Source of the DNA: Wocania arenilitoris
GTDB taxonomy: Bacteria; Bacteroidota; Bacteroidia; Flavobacteriales; Flavobacteriaceae
Length of the DNA: 64,000 nt
Assembly: GCF_021728535.1 (NCBI RefSeq)
Contig: NZ_JAKKDU010000010.1
Location: 62,001-126,000, forward strand
Direction: 5' to 3'
A model generated the notes under the pieces. The model ran no database searches, was not told where the DNA came from, and saw only the letters and a list, made by a program, of their open reading frames with translations. This document shows, in pieces, positions 35,772 to 44,219 of this stretch. Each line of letters starts with the position of its first letter. Positions within the stretch are counted from its first letter, which is position 1. The position numbers were made by a program, and so were the translations under genes.

Positions 35772-36950
35772 ATGCAAAAAACTGACTCTATTTTTGAAAA
35801 TACCGAAATAGCGTTTGCACTTAAGAGTGATTCTGAATTAGAACGCGCCTATTTTTTGTTTAAAATGATTTCTATTGAACCTTTGGTGAAAATTGGAACT
35901 GCAGCCACAAACTTTGCACTCAAGGCTAATTTGCCTGTTGAAGGACTAATTCGATCTACAGTTTTCGATCATTTCTGTGGTGGTGTTAATGAAGAGGATT
36001 GTTTACCTGTTATTGATAGGATGTACGAAAAAGGGGTGAGTGCAGTTTTGGATTATTCAGTTGAAGGCAAAGAAAATGTAACCCAATTTGATGCTGCATT
36101 AAAGGTGGTTCTTAAAATTATAGATTTTGCCAAAGAAATTGATGCCATTCCTATAGCTGTTTTTAAACCAACTGGTTTTGGGAGATTTTATTTATACGAA
36201 AAACTGAGTAGAGGTGAAGCTTTAACAGAAATGGAGCAAGAAGAGTGGGATAGAGTTGTAAACAGATTTGATATTGTTTGTAAAAAATCAAAAGAAAATG
36301 ATATTACTATTTTAATTGATGCTGAGGAAAGTTGGATGCAAAAAGCAGCTGATGATTTGATAACGCAGATGATGGAAAAGTACAATATTGAAAAGCCTAT
36401 TGTTTTTAACACATTGCAAATGTATAGACACGACAGGCTAGAGTTTTTAAAACAACAGCATGCATTAGCTAAAGAAAAAGGGTTTTATTTGGGATATAAG
36501 CTGGTACGTGGTGCATATATGGAAAAAGAAAATGAACGCGCGGAAGAAAAAGGGTATAAGTCGCCTATTTGTAAGAATAAAGAAGAAACTGATATAAATT
36601 TTGATGCAGGATTAAAATATGTTTTAGATAATTTAAAAGACATTGCCTTATTTGCTGGGACACACAATGAAGAGAGTTCGTATTTATTAATGCAATTAAT
36701 GCAAGAACGCGGATTAAGAAATAACGATTCTAGAGTTTGGTTTGGCCAATTATACGGTATGAGCGACCATATAAGTTATAATTTAGCAGATAAAGGCTAT
36801 AATGTTGCTAAATACATGCCTTTTGGACCCGTAAAGGATGTTATGCCTTATTTAATAAGACGTGCTGAAGAAAACACATCGGTAGGAGGTCAAACTAGCA
36901 GAGAACTTAATCTGCTACGCAAAGAGAAAAAGCGCAGAAAACTAAAGTAA
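35772..36950 (+). CDS. Proline dehydrogenase (single-domain PutA/PRODH)
   Basis: The ATG at 35772 (MQKTDSIFENTEIAF) is preferred. The frame can extend to a TTG at 35751, but that overlaps the promoter box. The 392-residue protein has PRODH barrel motifs: VSAVLDYSVEGKE, LIDAEESWMQ, NTLQMYRHDRLEFL, YKLVRGAYMEKE, AGTHNEES and YGMSDHIS. It ends with PYLIRRAEENTSV, the FAD and proline-binding RR motif. It oxidises proline to pyrroline-5-carboxylate with FAD. It stands alone, and its stop codon directly abuts that of the convergent gene at 36951. Confidence 0.93.
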   Translation: MQKTDSIFENTEIAFALKSDSELERAYFLFKMISIEPLVKIGTAATNFALKANLPVEGLIRSTVFDHFCGGVNEEDCLPVIDRMYEKGVSAVLDYSVEGKENVTQFDAALKVVLKIIDFAKEIDAIPIAVFKPTGFGRFYLYEKLSRGEALTEMEQEEWDRVVNRFDIVCKKSKENDITILIDAEESWMQKAADDLITQMMEKYNIEKPIVFNTLQMYRHDRLEFLKQQHALAKEKGFYLGYKLVRGAYMEKENERAEEKGYKSPICKNKEETDINFDAGLKYVLDNLKDIALFAGTHNEESSYLLMQLMQERGLRNNDSRVWFGQLYGMSDHISYNLADKGYNVAKYMPFGPVKDVMPYLIRRAEENTSVGGQTSRELNLLRKEKKRRKLK

Positions 36951-38006
36951 CTATAAATAAGTTTTAAGTATTTTTTTTATTTCCGAATTAGAATTGTAAG
37001 GTGTTATTTTAAAAAGCGCATCAAAACTTATATTAGGTAAAATATCCTTTTTTCTTTTTACTTGCATAATTTCTTTATGAGCTGTTGCTACTAAAGTTTC
37101 ATCAATTGAAATTATATCTTCATGTAATTTTTCTCCAGGGCGAATATTAGTAATTTTTATATCTATTTCCCCATCAAAAAATGTAATTAAAACTTTGGCT
37201 AAATCCAATATTTTAATGGGATTACCCATATTAAAAGTAAAAATAGATGATTCAAAATTTTTGAAAGTTGCAATTTTTAATATTAAATTACAAGCTTCGC
37301 CCTTGCAAATAAAATAGCGTGATATATTTTTGTTTGTAACTGTAAGCGGTTTACCAGAATTAATTTGACTAATGAATAATGGAACAACCGAACCGTTTGA
37401 GCCAAATATATTTCCAAATCGAGTAATAATAAATTTAGTTTTTTCTTCAATATTTAAATTTAATAAATAGTACTCAGCGATACGTTTAGTCATCCCCATA
37501 ACGCTAATAGGGTTTACTGCCTTATCGGTAGAAATAAAAATAAATTTTTTAACGCTATGTGTAATTGATAAATCTGCTAAAAGTTTAGTGCCAATAATAT
37601 TAAGTTTTACAGCCTCATACGGGTTAGATTCCATTAATGGCACATGTTTGTATGCGGCAGTATGAAAAATAAGTGTGGGTTTATGAGTTTTAAATAAATA
37701 GTTTAGAGATTCTTTTTCGGTAATATTTAATAAAATAAATTCTACGTGCTGTGATTTGTTTTCTAATTCTTTTTGAAGTTCATACAAAGGAGATTCTGCT
37801 ATATCAACCAGTATAAGCTTTTTATAATTACAATCAACAAGTTGTTTTGTGAGTTCAGCACCAATGGATCCTGCAGCACCAGTTATTAGAATCGTGTCGT
37901 TTGAAAAATCTAAATTTGGATATTTTTTTTTTGAATTAGTTTTTGAATGAATTAATCCTGAATCTGCAATTAATTGTTTAATATGATTTAGGGTAGAATT
38001 ATTCAT
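36951..38006 (-). CDS. Short soluble CapD/FlaA1-like nucleotide-sugar dehydratase
   Basis: This 351-residue protein matches the C-terminal SDR domain of the WbpM-type protein at 28283 but lacks the membrane segments and first nucleotide-binding domain. Motifs are ILITGAAGSIGAELTKQL, FHTAAYKHVPLMESNPYEAV and STDKAVNPISVMGMTKR. The last has Met in place of the catalytic Tyr, as in WbpM. It may make a second 4-keto-6-deoxy sugar or act in another glycan pathway. It lies 87 bp after an initiating sugar transferase gene, with which it is probably co-transcribed. Confidence 0.82.
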   Translation of the reverse strand: MNNSTLNHIKQLIADSGLIHSKTNSKKKYPNLDFSNDTILITGAAGSIGAELTKQLVDCNYKKLILVDIAESPLYELQKELENKSQHVEFILLNITEKESLNYLFKTHKPTLIFHTAAYKHVPLMESNPYEAVKLNIIGTKLLADLSITHSVKKFIFISTDKAVNPISVMGMTKRIAEYYLLNLNIEEKTKFIITRFGNIFGSNGSVVPLFISQINSGKPLTVTNKNISRYFICKGEACNLILKIATFKNFESSIFTFNMGNPIKILDLAKVLITFFDGEIDIKITNIRPGEKLHEDIISIDETLVATAHKEIMQVKRKKDILPNISFDALFKITPYNSNSEIKKILKTYL

Positions 38007-38093
38007 TAACTTTTAATTTCGGTAAAATGTAGATTTTGGTGGATAAATTACATTTGCAAAGTATGAATAATTACCTTTTGAAGCAAATCTATT

Positions 38094-38687
38094 CTACTTT
38101 GTAATTACCTTAACAATAGTCATTAAAATCAGTTTCATATCAAAAAAGAAACTTTGTTTTTCAATATATTTCTTATTAAACTTTAGTTTATCTGGTATTA
38201 TAGTTTTGATAAAAAAATCTTCAGGATTATCGGCAGCTTTTAAGAGTTCAACTTCGTTTCTGTATTTTAATGATGCTAAACCTGTAATGCCAGGTCTAAC
38301 TTTAAATATTTTCATATCGTCATCATTATAAAAATTTACATAATAACGCAATTCTGGCCTTGGACCAACGAAACTCATGTCGCCTTTTAAAACATTTATT
38401 AGTTGTGGAAATTCATCTATTTTATAGCGCCTTAAAAAATAGCCAACTTTTGTAACTCGTGAGTCATTATTACCAAGCGTTAACAAACCATCTTTTTCAG
38501 ATTTAATACGCATGGTTCGGAATTTATATATGTTGAAATCAACATTATTCTTCCCCACACGATTTTGAATAAATAAAATTGGACCTTTGGAATCTAGTTT
38601 AATTAAAATAGCAATTAGAAGAAGAATAGGAGCGAGGAGGAGTAACCCAATAAATGAAAAAACTAAATCGAAAAGACGTTTTATCAT
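38094..38687 (-). CDS. Initiating phosphoglycosyl transferase (bacterial sugar transferase, PglC-like)
   Basis: This 197-residue protein has one N-terminal hydrophobic segment (reentrant helix, about 8-28), FIQNRVGKNN, YKFRTMR, the DEFPQLINVLKGDMSFVGPRP block and KVRPGITG. These define the small, monotopic PglC-type enzymes that place the first sugar phosphate on undecaprenyl phosphate. The polysaccharide locus at 28-34223 has no such enzyme, so this gene could supply the starting step from 4 kb away. It overlaps the preceding small membrane protein gene by 4 bp. Confidence 0.9.
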   Translation of the reverse strand: MIKRLFDLVFSFIGLLLLAPILLLIAILIKLDSKGPILFIQNRVGKNNVDFNIYKFRTMRIKSEKDGLLTLGNNDSRVTKVGYFLRRYKIDEFPQLINVLKGDMSFVGPRPELRYYVNFYNDDDMKIFKVRPGITGLASLKYRNEVELLKAADNPEDFFIKTIIPDKLKFNKKYIEKQSFFFDMKLILMTIVKVITK

Positions 38688-39034
38688 TCGGCTATATAAT
38701 TAGTTATTTTAGCAATACTATCGCAATTTTCAACAGTAAGTTTAATTTCTTTTTCATTATAATGACCTTCAATTATGTATAAGCCACATGGTTTTTGTCG
38801 TGTATTGCTTTCAGAGAAATTAATATCTCCTTCTTTTAAAACATGCTGTATTGCTGTAGTATCTATTGGTGTGCTGGTACTATATTCTATAGTTTTTAGG
38901 TTGATGTTTTTTAAAACTCTTGCCTCTGGACCATAATCACAGGACACTTTTTTGCCATTTAAAAAAAACGCGAGAATAATTAGCCCTAATGAGAATCCGC
39001 CCAAATAATAACCAATACGTTGTATTAATTTCAT
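38684..39034 (-). CDS. Small membrane-anchored protein, possibly DUF4258-like
   Basis: This 116-residue protein has one N-terminal hydrophobic segment (about 9-25), then a small globular part with YGPEARVLKNI, HVLKEGDINFSESNTRQKPC and a strand-rich end (YIIEGHYNEKEIKLTVENC). Three Cys residues lie outside the membrane segment. The arrangement recalls DUF4258 proteins, but this is tentative. Its gene lies 34 bp after the alanine dehydrogenase gene and overlaps the start of the sugar transferase gene by 4 bp, so the three are probably co-transcribed. Function unknown. Confidence 0.65.
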   Translation of the reverse strand: MKLIQRIGYYLGGFSLGLIILAFFLNGKKVSCDYGPEARVLKNINLKTIEYSTSTPIDTTAIQHVLKEGDINFSESNTRQKPCGLYIIEGHYNEKEIKLTVENCDSIAKITNYIAE

Positions 39035-39068
39035 TTAAAAATAGTTGTTGTTTTATAGGATGCTGGTT

Positions 39069-40268
39069 TTAAAAAATAAGTAAATTGATATCGCTATATT
39101 TTAAATCGAACCATTCACCAACAGGCTTGCTGGTTAAAATCCCGTGGTAAAAATACAACCCATTTTTTAAACCTCTATCAAATCTTAAAGAATTTTCAAT
39201 ACCACCTTCTTCGGCTATTTTTAACAAGTAAGGTGTAAAAATATTACTGATAGAAACCGAAGCTGTTCTGGAATATTTGGCTGGTATGTTAGGCACACAA
39301 TAATGCACCACATTATGTTTTATAAACGTTGGTTTTTTGTGTGTTGTAACTTCGCTAGTTTCAAAACAACCACCCATATCAATACTTACGTCAATAATAA
39401 CAGCGCCTTTTTTCATGTGTTGCACCATAGCTTCAGATACAATAATTGGTGATCTGTTTTTTCCGCGAACAGCACCAATAGCCACATCACAACGTTTTAA
39501 AGCTTTGGTTAAATTTTTTGGTTGTAACGTTGATGTAAAAAGCGGGCGACCAAGATTAGTTTGTATGCTTCGTAATTTTGTAATAGAATTATCAAATATT
39601 TTAACGTTGGCGCCTAAGCCAATGGCACTTCTAGCTGCAAATTCGCCAACGGTTCCTGCTCCAAGAATAACTACTTCAACAGGAGGAACACCACTAATGT
39701 TACCAAACATCAATCCGTTGCCATCTTTACTATTTGACAGCAATTCTGCGGCAATAAGTGTTGAAGCTGTTCCAGCAATTTCGCTTAAAGACCGTACAGC
39801 AGGATATGTACCGTCATCATCTCTAATAAACTCAAACGCCAACGCAGTAATGCGCTTAGATGCTAAAGCTTCAAAATACTTTTTTTCTTGTGTTTTAAGT
39901 TGCAAAGCAGAAATAAGTATGGCTTGCGGATTTAATAATTTTATTTGGTCAATGCTTGGTGGCTCTACCTTTAATATCATTGGGCAAGAAAAAACTTTTG
40001 CTGTGTCTTTTGTTATTTCTGCTCCAGCTTCACTATAATCTTTATCACTAAAATTAGCGCCATCACCAGCTCCAGCTTCTATTAAAACTTTATGTCCGTT
40101 ATAAACAAGAGCCGATACAGCATCAGGCGTTAAACACACACGCTTTTCTTGATAAGCTGTTTCTTTAGGAATTCCAATAAAAAGCTCGCCTTTACGCTTG
40201 TGTATTTCAAGCATTTCTTCTTGAGGTAAAAGTTGCTGTTTTGTGAAAGGTGATAAAGATTTTGACAT
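39069..40268 (-). CDS. ald: Alanine dehydrogenase / NAD(P) transhydrogenase alpha family protein
   Basis: This 399-residue protein has the family start IGIPKETAYQEKRVCLTP, an AGAGDGANFSDKDYSEAGA segment and a Rossmann motif VILGAGTVGEFAARSA. The DVSIDMGGCFETS block and the VPNIPAKYSRTASVSIS ending are typical of this family in Bacteroidota. The reaction would be reversible NAD-dependent deamination of alanine. The protein is about 30 residues longer than B. subtilis Ald, with an N-terminal extension common in this phylum. Substrate identity is inferred from the family. Confidence 0.85.
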   Translation of the reverse strand: MSKSLSPFTKQQLLPQEEMLEIHKRKGELFIGIPKETAYQEKRVCLTPDAVSALVYNGHKVLIEAGAGDGANFSDKDYSEAGAEITKDTAKVFSCPMILKVEPPSIDQIKLLNPQAILISALQLKTQEKKYFEALASKRITALAFEFIRDDDGTYPAVRSLSEIAGTASTLIAAELLSNSKDGNGLMFGNISGVPPVEVVILGAGTVGEFAARSAIGLGANVKIFDNSITKLRSIQTNLGRPLFTSTLQPKNLTKALKRCDVAIGAVRGKNRSPIIVSEAMVQHMKKGAVIIDVSIDMGGCFETSEVTTHKKPTFIKHNVVHYCVPNIPAKYSRTASVSISNIFTPYLLKIAEEGGIENSLRFDRGLKNGLYFYHGILTSKPVGEWFDLKYSDINLLIF

Positions 40269-40363
40269 GTTCAGATTGTTAAATAAAAATCAAATTACGA
40301 ATAAATTCTGATTGTTTTATAATTGTGAAGAAAATAATTTTTTAACCTATGTAAGATTTAATT

Positions 40364-40394
40364 TTGATTTAATTGTGGTTTTACCGCACCTTTG
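40364..40394 (+). promoter_or_regulatory. Predicted promoter of the outer-membrane receptor gene
   Basis: TTG (40364-40366) is separated by 20 bp from CACCTTTG (40387-40394), one base off the TAnnTTTG -7 consensus. The start codon follows 40 bp later at 40435. Confidence 0.4.
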
Positions 40395-40434
40395 TTAATC
40401 ATAATTATTTTAAGTTTGTGTTTTAGTTATATTT

Positions 40435-42861
40435 ATGAGTTTAAAATCCATTCATCTCCTTTTATTTGTTTTTTCTATATCGTGTTTTTCTCAAGAGTAT
40501 AGAGTAAATGGTTATGTTAAAGATGATAAAAGTAATGCTATTGCATACGCAAATGTAGTTATTACTAAAAACTCTAAAGTTACTGAAGGCATCGCTATTG
40601 GTGCATCTACTGATGAAAACGGTTATTTTATAATAGAAAATTTAATAACTGGTAATTACACCATTAAAGTTAGTTTTTTAGGATATATAACTTATACAGA
40701 AACCTTTGAGTTAGACAAACACACTAAATTAAATAATATTGTTTTAAAAGAAAACATAGAAGCTCTTGGTGGCATTACTGTTTATGCCAAAAAGCCAACA
40801 TTAAAACGACTTGTAGATCGTTTGGTTTTTAATGTTGAAAATTCTACGCTATCAAACAATAATGTTTTGGATGTTTTAAAAAATACTCCAGGTGTTTTAG
40901 TGCACGATGGTAATATTACTGTTAAAAATTCTGAACCTACAGTTTATATAAATGATAGAAGAGTGCATTTATCATCGAGTGAAATTCAACAACTTTTAGA
41001 AGGCACATCAGCTACTAATATAAAATCTATTGAGGTTATTACAAATCCACCTGCTAAATACGAAGCCGAAGGAGGAGCGGTGCTTAATATTGTTACTAGC
41101 AAAAATATTGTAGCTGGTTATAACGGAAGTGTTTTTGGAAATTTTAAACAGGGCTCAGAATATCCAAAATATGCTTTTGGTACAAGTCATTTTTTTAAAA
41201 CAAAAAAGTTAAGTGCATACATAAACTATAATATTAGCCCAAAAAGAGATTTTAGAAACAATACCGAGGCTGTAAACTTTATTGAAAATAATCAAAACAC
41301 ATCTAGTTGGGAAACTGATTATAAAAGGACACGTGAAACTTCAAATCAAAATATAAACTCAAGTATAAACTATCATCTAAATGATAAGAATAACATAGGT
41401 TTTTCAACAAATTTATTGTTTTCACCTAGAGCAAATACTAAAAATACTGTTGACTCTTTTACCGAAGTTTATAATGTTAGTGGTGTATTGGATTCTACAT
41501 TTACCTCTTTAAATAGAAAGGTAGATGAAACTTTTAATTTGGCATTTACACTTGATTATTTACTTAAACTAAAAAAGGAAGGAGAGAAGTTGTCGGCAAG
41601 TGTGCATCATACGAATTATGATTTTTCAAGTTTTCAAAATGTAGATACGGACTATTTATTTCCCGATGAATCATTAATTAGAAGTAATCGGTTTCAAACC
41701 TTTTCAAGTCAAGAAATAAAAATATATACAGGTCAGTTTGATTATGAATTACCAATAAATGACTCATCTGAATTCGAAGCTGGTTTAAAAGTATCGAATA
41801 TAAATTCAGAAAGTATTTTAGATCAGTTCTTATTTGATAACGGAATAAAATTGCAAGATTTAGAAAATTCAGATAAGTTTTTATACGATGAAACTAATTA
41901 TGCTGCTTATAGCAGTTACTCCAAAGATTGGGGTAAATGGCATTTGAAGGCTGGACTAAGAACAGAAATAACGAATATAAAAGGCAATTCGTTATCTACA
42001 AATCAAATTAGTAATAATGATTATATTAAGCTCTTTCCGTCTTTCCATTTATTAAATGAAATTAATGAGAATAATGAGATTTATTTTAATTATAACAAGC
42101 GAATATATAGACCAAGATATGATCAATTAAATCCATTTAAATATTTTCTAAATGATAATGCTTTTGTTACTGGAAATCCAAAATTAAGACCACAAATTGA
42201 CGATGTTTTTACATTAGGCTATACGTTTAATAAGGATTACACTTTTGAGCTCTATTATAGATATGAAAACAACTCTACACTTCTAGTCATTGTTCAAGAT
42301 AATGAAGAGAACCTTATAAAGAATATTAACACTAATTTAAACAGGTCAATATCTTATGGATTAGATTTTACAACTTATACAAAAATTTCAAATAATTGGA
42401 ATTTGTATGCTTTGGCCTCTGCTTTTAAATTTGAAGATCAATTTAATGCTTTGGAAAGTAATAACGAATTAATAGATAATGGCAGATGGTCTGTTTATTC
42501 TCAAATAATAAACTATTTTACGTTTTTAAAAGATAAAAGTTTATCGGCAGACTTAGCTTATTTGTATGTGTCTGATATTGCCTCGGGACCTTATGTAAAT
42601 AGTTCAAGGTCTAGCTTAGATCTTAATTTAAGAAAATTACTTTGGGAGAATAGAGCGTCTTTAAGTATTGGTATTGTTGATTTTTTTAACAATCAAAATT
42701 TCTCACGTAGTGCCAGATATTTGAATCAAGATATATTCTTTAAATATGGAAAAGAAACCAGACTTTTTACATTGGGTTTTAATTATAAATTTGGAAACTA
42801 TAAATTAAAAGCAAAGAAAAAAGAAATTAACTCACAAGAACGCGATAGATTACAAGAATAG
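40435..42861 (+). CDS. TonB-receptor-like outer membrane beta-barrel protein with N-terminal CarboxypepD_reg domain
   Basis: This 808-residue protein has a signal peptide (about 1-20, ending SCFSQ) and a CarboxypepD_reg-like beta-sandwich (YRVNGYVKDDKSNAIAYANV to about 105). A plug-like domain follows (VLDVLKNTPGVLVHDGNITV...) with PAKYEAEGGAVLNIVT, then an aromatic-rich beta-barrel of the OMP_b-brl_3 type. No TonB box was identified. Such proteins in Bacteroidota take up peptides, metals or other small ligands, or serve unknown envelope roles. It is monocistronic, with a good promoter match upstream. The ligand is unknown. Confidence 0.85.
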   Translation: MSLKSIHLLLFVFSISCFSQEYRVNGYVKDDKSNAIAYANVVITKNSKVTEGIAIGASTDENGYFIIENLITGNYTIKVSFLGYITYTETFELDKHTKLNNIVLKENIEALGGITVYAKKPTLKRLVDRLVFNVENSTLSNNNVLDVLKNTPGVLVHDGNITVKNSEPTVYINDRRVHLSSSEIQQLLEGTSATNIKSIEVITNPPAKYEAEGGAVLNIVTSKNIVAGYNGSVFGNFKQGSEYPKYAFGTSHFFKTKKLSAYINYNISPKRDFRNNTEAVNFIENNQNTSSWETDYKRTRETSNQNINSSINYHLNDKNNIGFSTNLLFSPRANTKNTVDSFTEVYNVSGVLDSTFTSLNRKVDETFNLAFTLDYLLKLKKEGEKLSASVHHTNYDFSSFQNVDTDYLFPDESLIRSNRFQTFSSQEIKIYTGQFDYELPINDSSEFEAGLKVSNINSESILDQFLFDNGIKLQDLENSDKFLYDETNYAAYSSYSKDWGKWHLKAGLRTEITNIKGNSLSTNQISNNDYIKLFPSFHLLNEINENNEIYFNYNKRIYRPRYDQLNPFKYFLNDNAFVTGNPKLRPQIDDVFTLGYTFNKDYTFELYYRYENNSTLLVIVQDNEENLIKNINTNLNRSISYGLDFTTYTKISNNWNLYALASAFKFEDQFNALESNNELIDNGRWSVYSQIINYFTFLKDKSLSADLAYLYVSDIASGPYVNSSRSSLDLNLRKLLWENRASLSIGIVDFFNNQNFSRSARYLNQDIFFKYGKETRLFTLGFNYKFGNYKLKAKKKEINSQERDRLQE

Positions 42862-42892
42862 AGTAGTAGAACAATATTGCCATAATTTATTG

Positions 42893-43441
42893 TTAAAAGT
42901 ATTCTTTTATTTTACCCCAAAAGTTTTTAGGAGATACCTTAAATTCTTCTTCTAATTCCTCTAAAGACTTATTCACTTCATTTATCCTATTGAATATTCT
43001 AGCTCTTATTAAGTATATTGATGGTATAATAATAGCCATTATTGGTATTAAGTAAATTAATTGGCCAGAATCAAAAAATATAACTTCTTTATTTAATAAG
43101 TCAAAAGTCTGGTAAGAATACATGGCAATTGGAACTAGTAGAGTGTGATACCACCAATGTCTACAAGTAAAAAACCATAAGAACAATAAGTATAAAGGAA
43201 TTAATTTACCAGTAAGTACCCACATACCTACATTGGCGCTTTCATAAAATCCACTATTGTAGTCAAACAAAAAAGTGTTCCAGACTTTTTCATCTGGAAC
43301 ACTTTCGTACAAGTAAAATAAATAAGGTGTTATAGCAATTAAAGTAGCTAATATACTACCAATAACTATATTCTTATTATCAGATGTCTTAATCTGAGAC
43401 TTTGATTTTTCGCTTGTCAACTTTTGCGGTTTGTTGTGCAT
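42893..43441 (-). CDS. Uncharacterised four-helix inner membrane protein
   Basis: This 182-residue protein has about four hydrophobic segments: 27-44, about 74-90, about 96-111 and 127-145. A lysine/serine-rich N-terminus precedes them and a charged C-terminal tail with a short coiled-coil-like stretch (NRINEVNKSLEELEEEF) follows. No known family was recognised. Its start codon lies inside a 45-codon gene in another frame on the same strand, with 53 bp of overlap, so its translation may depend on that small gene. The window gives no functional context beyond this pairing. Confidence 0.75.
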   Translation of the reverse strand: MHNKPQKLTSEKSKSQIKTSDNKNIVIGSILATLIAITPYLFYLYESVPDEKVWNTFLFDYNSGFYESANVGMWVLTGKLIPLYLLFLWFFTCRHWWYHTLLVPIAMYSYQTFDLLNKEVIFFDSGQLIYLIPIMAIIIPSIYLIRARIFNRINEVNKSLEELEEEFKVSPKNFWGKIKEYF

Positions 43442-43526
43442 CTACGTTATATGTATTAGCAGCTTGTGCTAAAAACAACATACCTCCAAAAATTGCGATT
43501 GCAATTAAATACTTTTTAGTTTTCAT
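43389..43526 (-). CDS. Small secreted or membrane protein, 45 residues, overlapping the next gene
   Basis: This ORF reads MKTKKYLIAIAIFGGMLFLA, then a short tail with AQQTAKVDKRKIKVSD. It has a basic N-terminus and a hydrophobic core that may be a signal peptide or single membrane helix. It overlaps the first 53 bp of the downstream membrane-protein gene in another frame. The start is well placed before a natural intergenic region. No family is recognised. The call rests on signal-peptide-like composition and position, so it is less certain than its neighbours. Confidence 0.6.
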   Translation of the reverse strand: MKTKKYLIAIAIFGGMLFLAQAANTYNVDAQQTAKVDKRKIKVSD

Positions 43527-43695
43527 TTTATTAAGGGATTTAATTAATTAATAACCAAATGTAGCTAAAGAGTATTTTTGCGAAATTGTTTAAATGTTAA
43601 AAAAATGTTAAAATGACATTTTCTTAAAATTTATGCTGAGGGTTTCCCGTAAATCTTCAAAAATCAGAGTATTTCATGTCGTTTTTAATCACAAA

Positions 43696-44127
43696 TCATG
43701 CTTTGTTAGGGGTGTTTAATTTTATATTTAGTTTTAATATTCTTTTATTTTTAGAATTAAAATCAATAAAAATCTCATCAAATTCATCAAACAAAATAGG
43801 TTCAATTTTTTCTGGCCACTCAATTAATTTATAATGTTCAGAATATAAATAATCTTCTACTCCAAAATTATAGGCTTCTTCAATATCATTAATTCTATAT
43901 AAATCAAAATGATATATAAAACCATTTTCAATTTCATATTCATTAACAATTGAAAACGTGGGGCTGCTCACTTCATCATTACTGCCTAGTATTTTAACTA
44001 TAGCTTTTATAAGTGTTGTTTTACCTACACCCATATTACCATAGAATAATAAAGTTTTACTTGTTGCGTTTTTAATTAATTGTTTTGCAACATGTTCAAC
44101 CTCATTTAACTCATAACTTATTTCCAA
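43696..44127 (-). CDS. tsaE: tRNA threonylcarbamoyladenosine biosynthesis ATPase TsaE
   Basis: This 143-residue P-loop protein has GNMGVGKTTLIKAI (about 30-43), SSPTFSIVNEYE and HFDLYRI, and a LIEWPEKI block near residue 100. All are TsaE signatures. It acts with TsaB, TsaC and TsaD to make the t6A modification at position 37 of ANN-decoding tRNAs. It lies downstream of porX on the same strand, separated by 92 bp that includes a TTTCGTCGATGTTTT sequence. The tsaE-porX pairing is frequent in Flavobacteriaceae by recollection. Confidence 0.93.
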   Translation of the reverse strand: MEISYELNEVEHVAKQLIKNATSKTLLFYGNMGVGKTTLIKAIVKILGSNDEVSSPTFSIVNEYEIENGFIYHFDLYRINDIEEAYNFGVEDYLYSEHYKLIEWPEKIEPILFDEFDEIFIDFNSKNKRILKLNIKLNTPNKA

Positions 44128-44219
44128 TGTTTACAATGTTTATAGTGCAATAATAATTATAAAATTTGAAACAACCTAAAAAATATGTATTTCGTCGATG
44201 TTTTTTGTGTTACGTGGAT

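Noticed and set aside
39337-40038. Long plus-strand open frame (233 codons) inside the alanine dehydrogenase gene
   Set aside because: It is fully antisense to a gene with clear Rossmann and family motifs. Its translation has no recognisable domain, and its openness follows from the codon use of the real gene.
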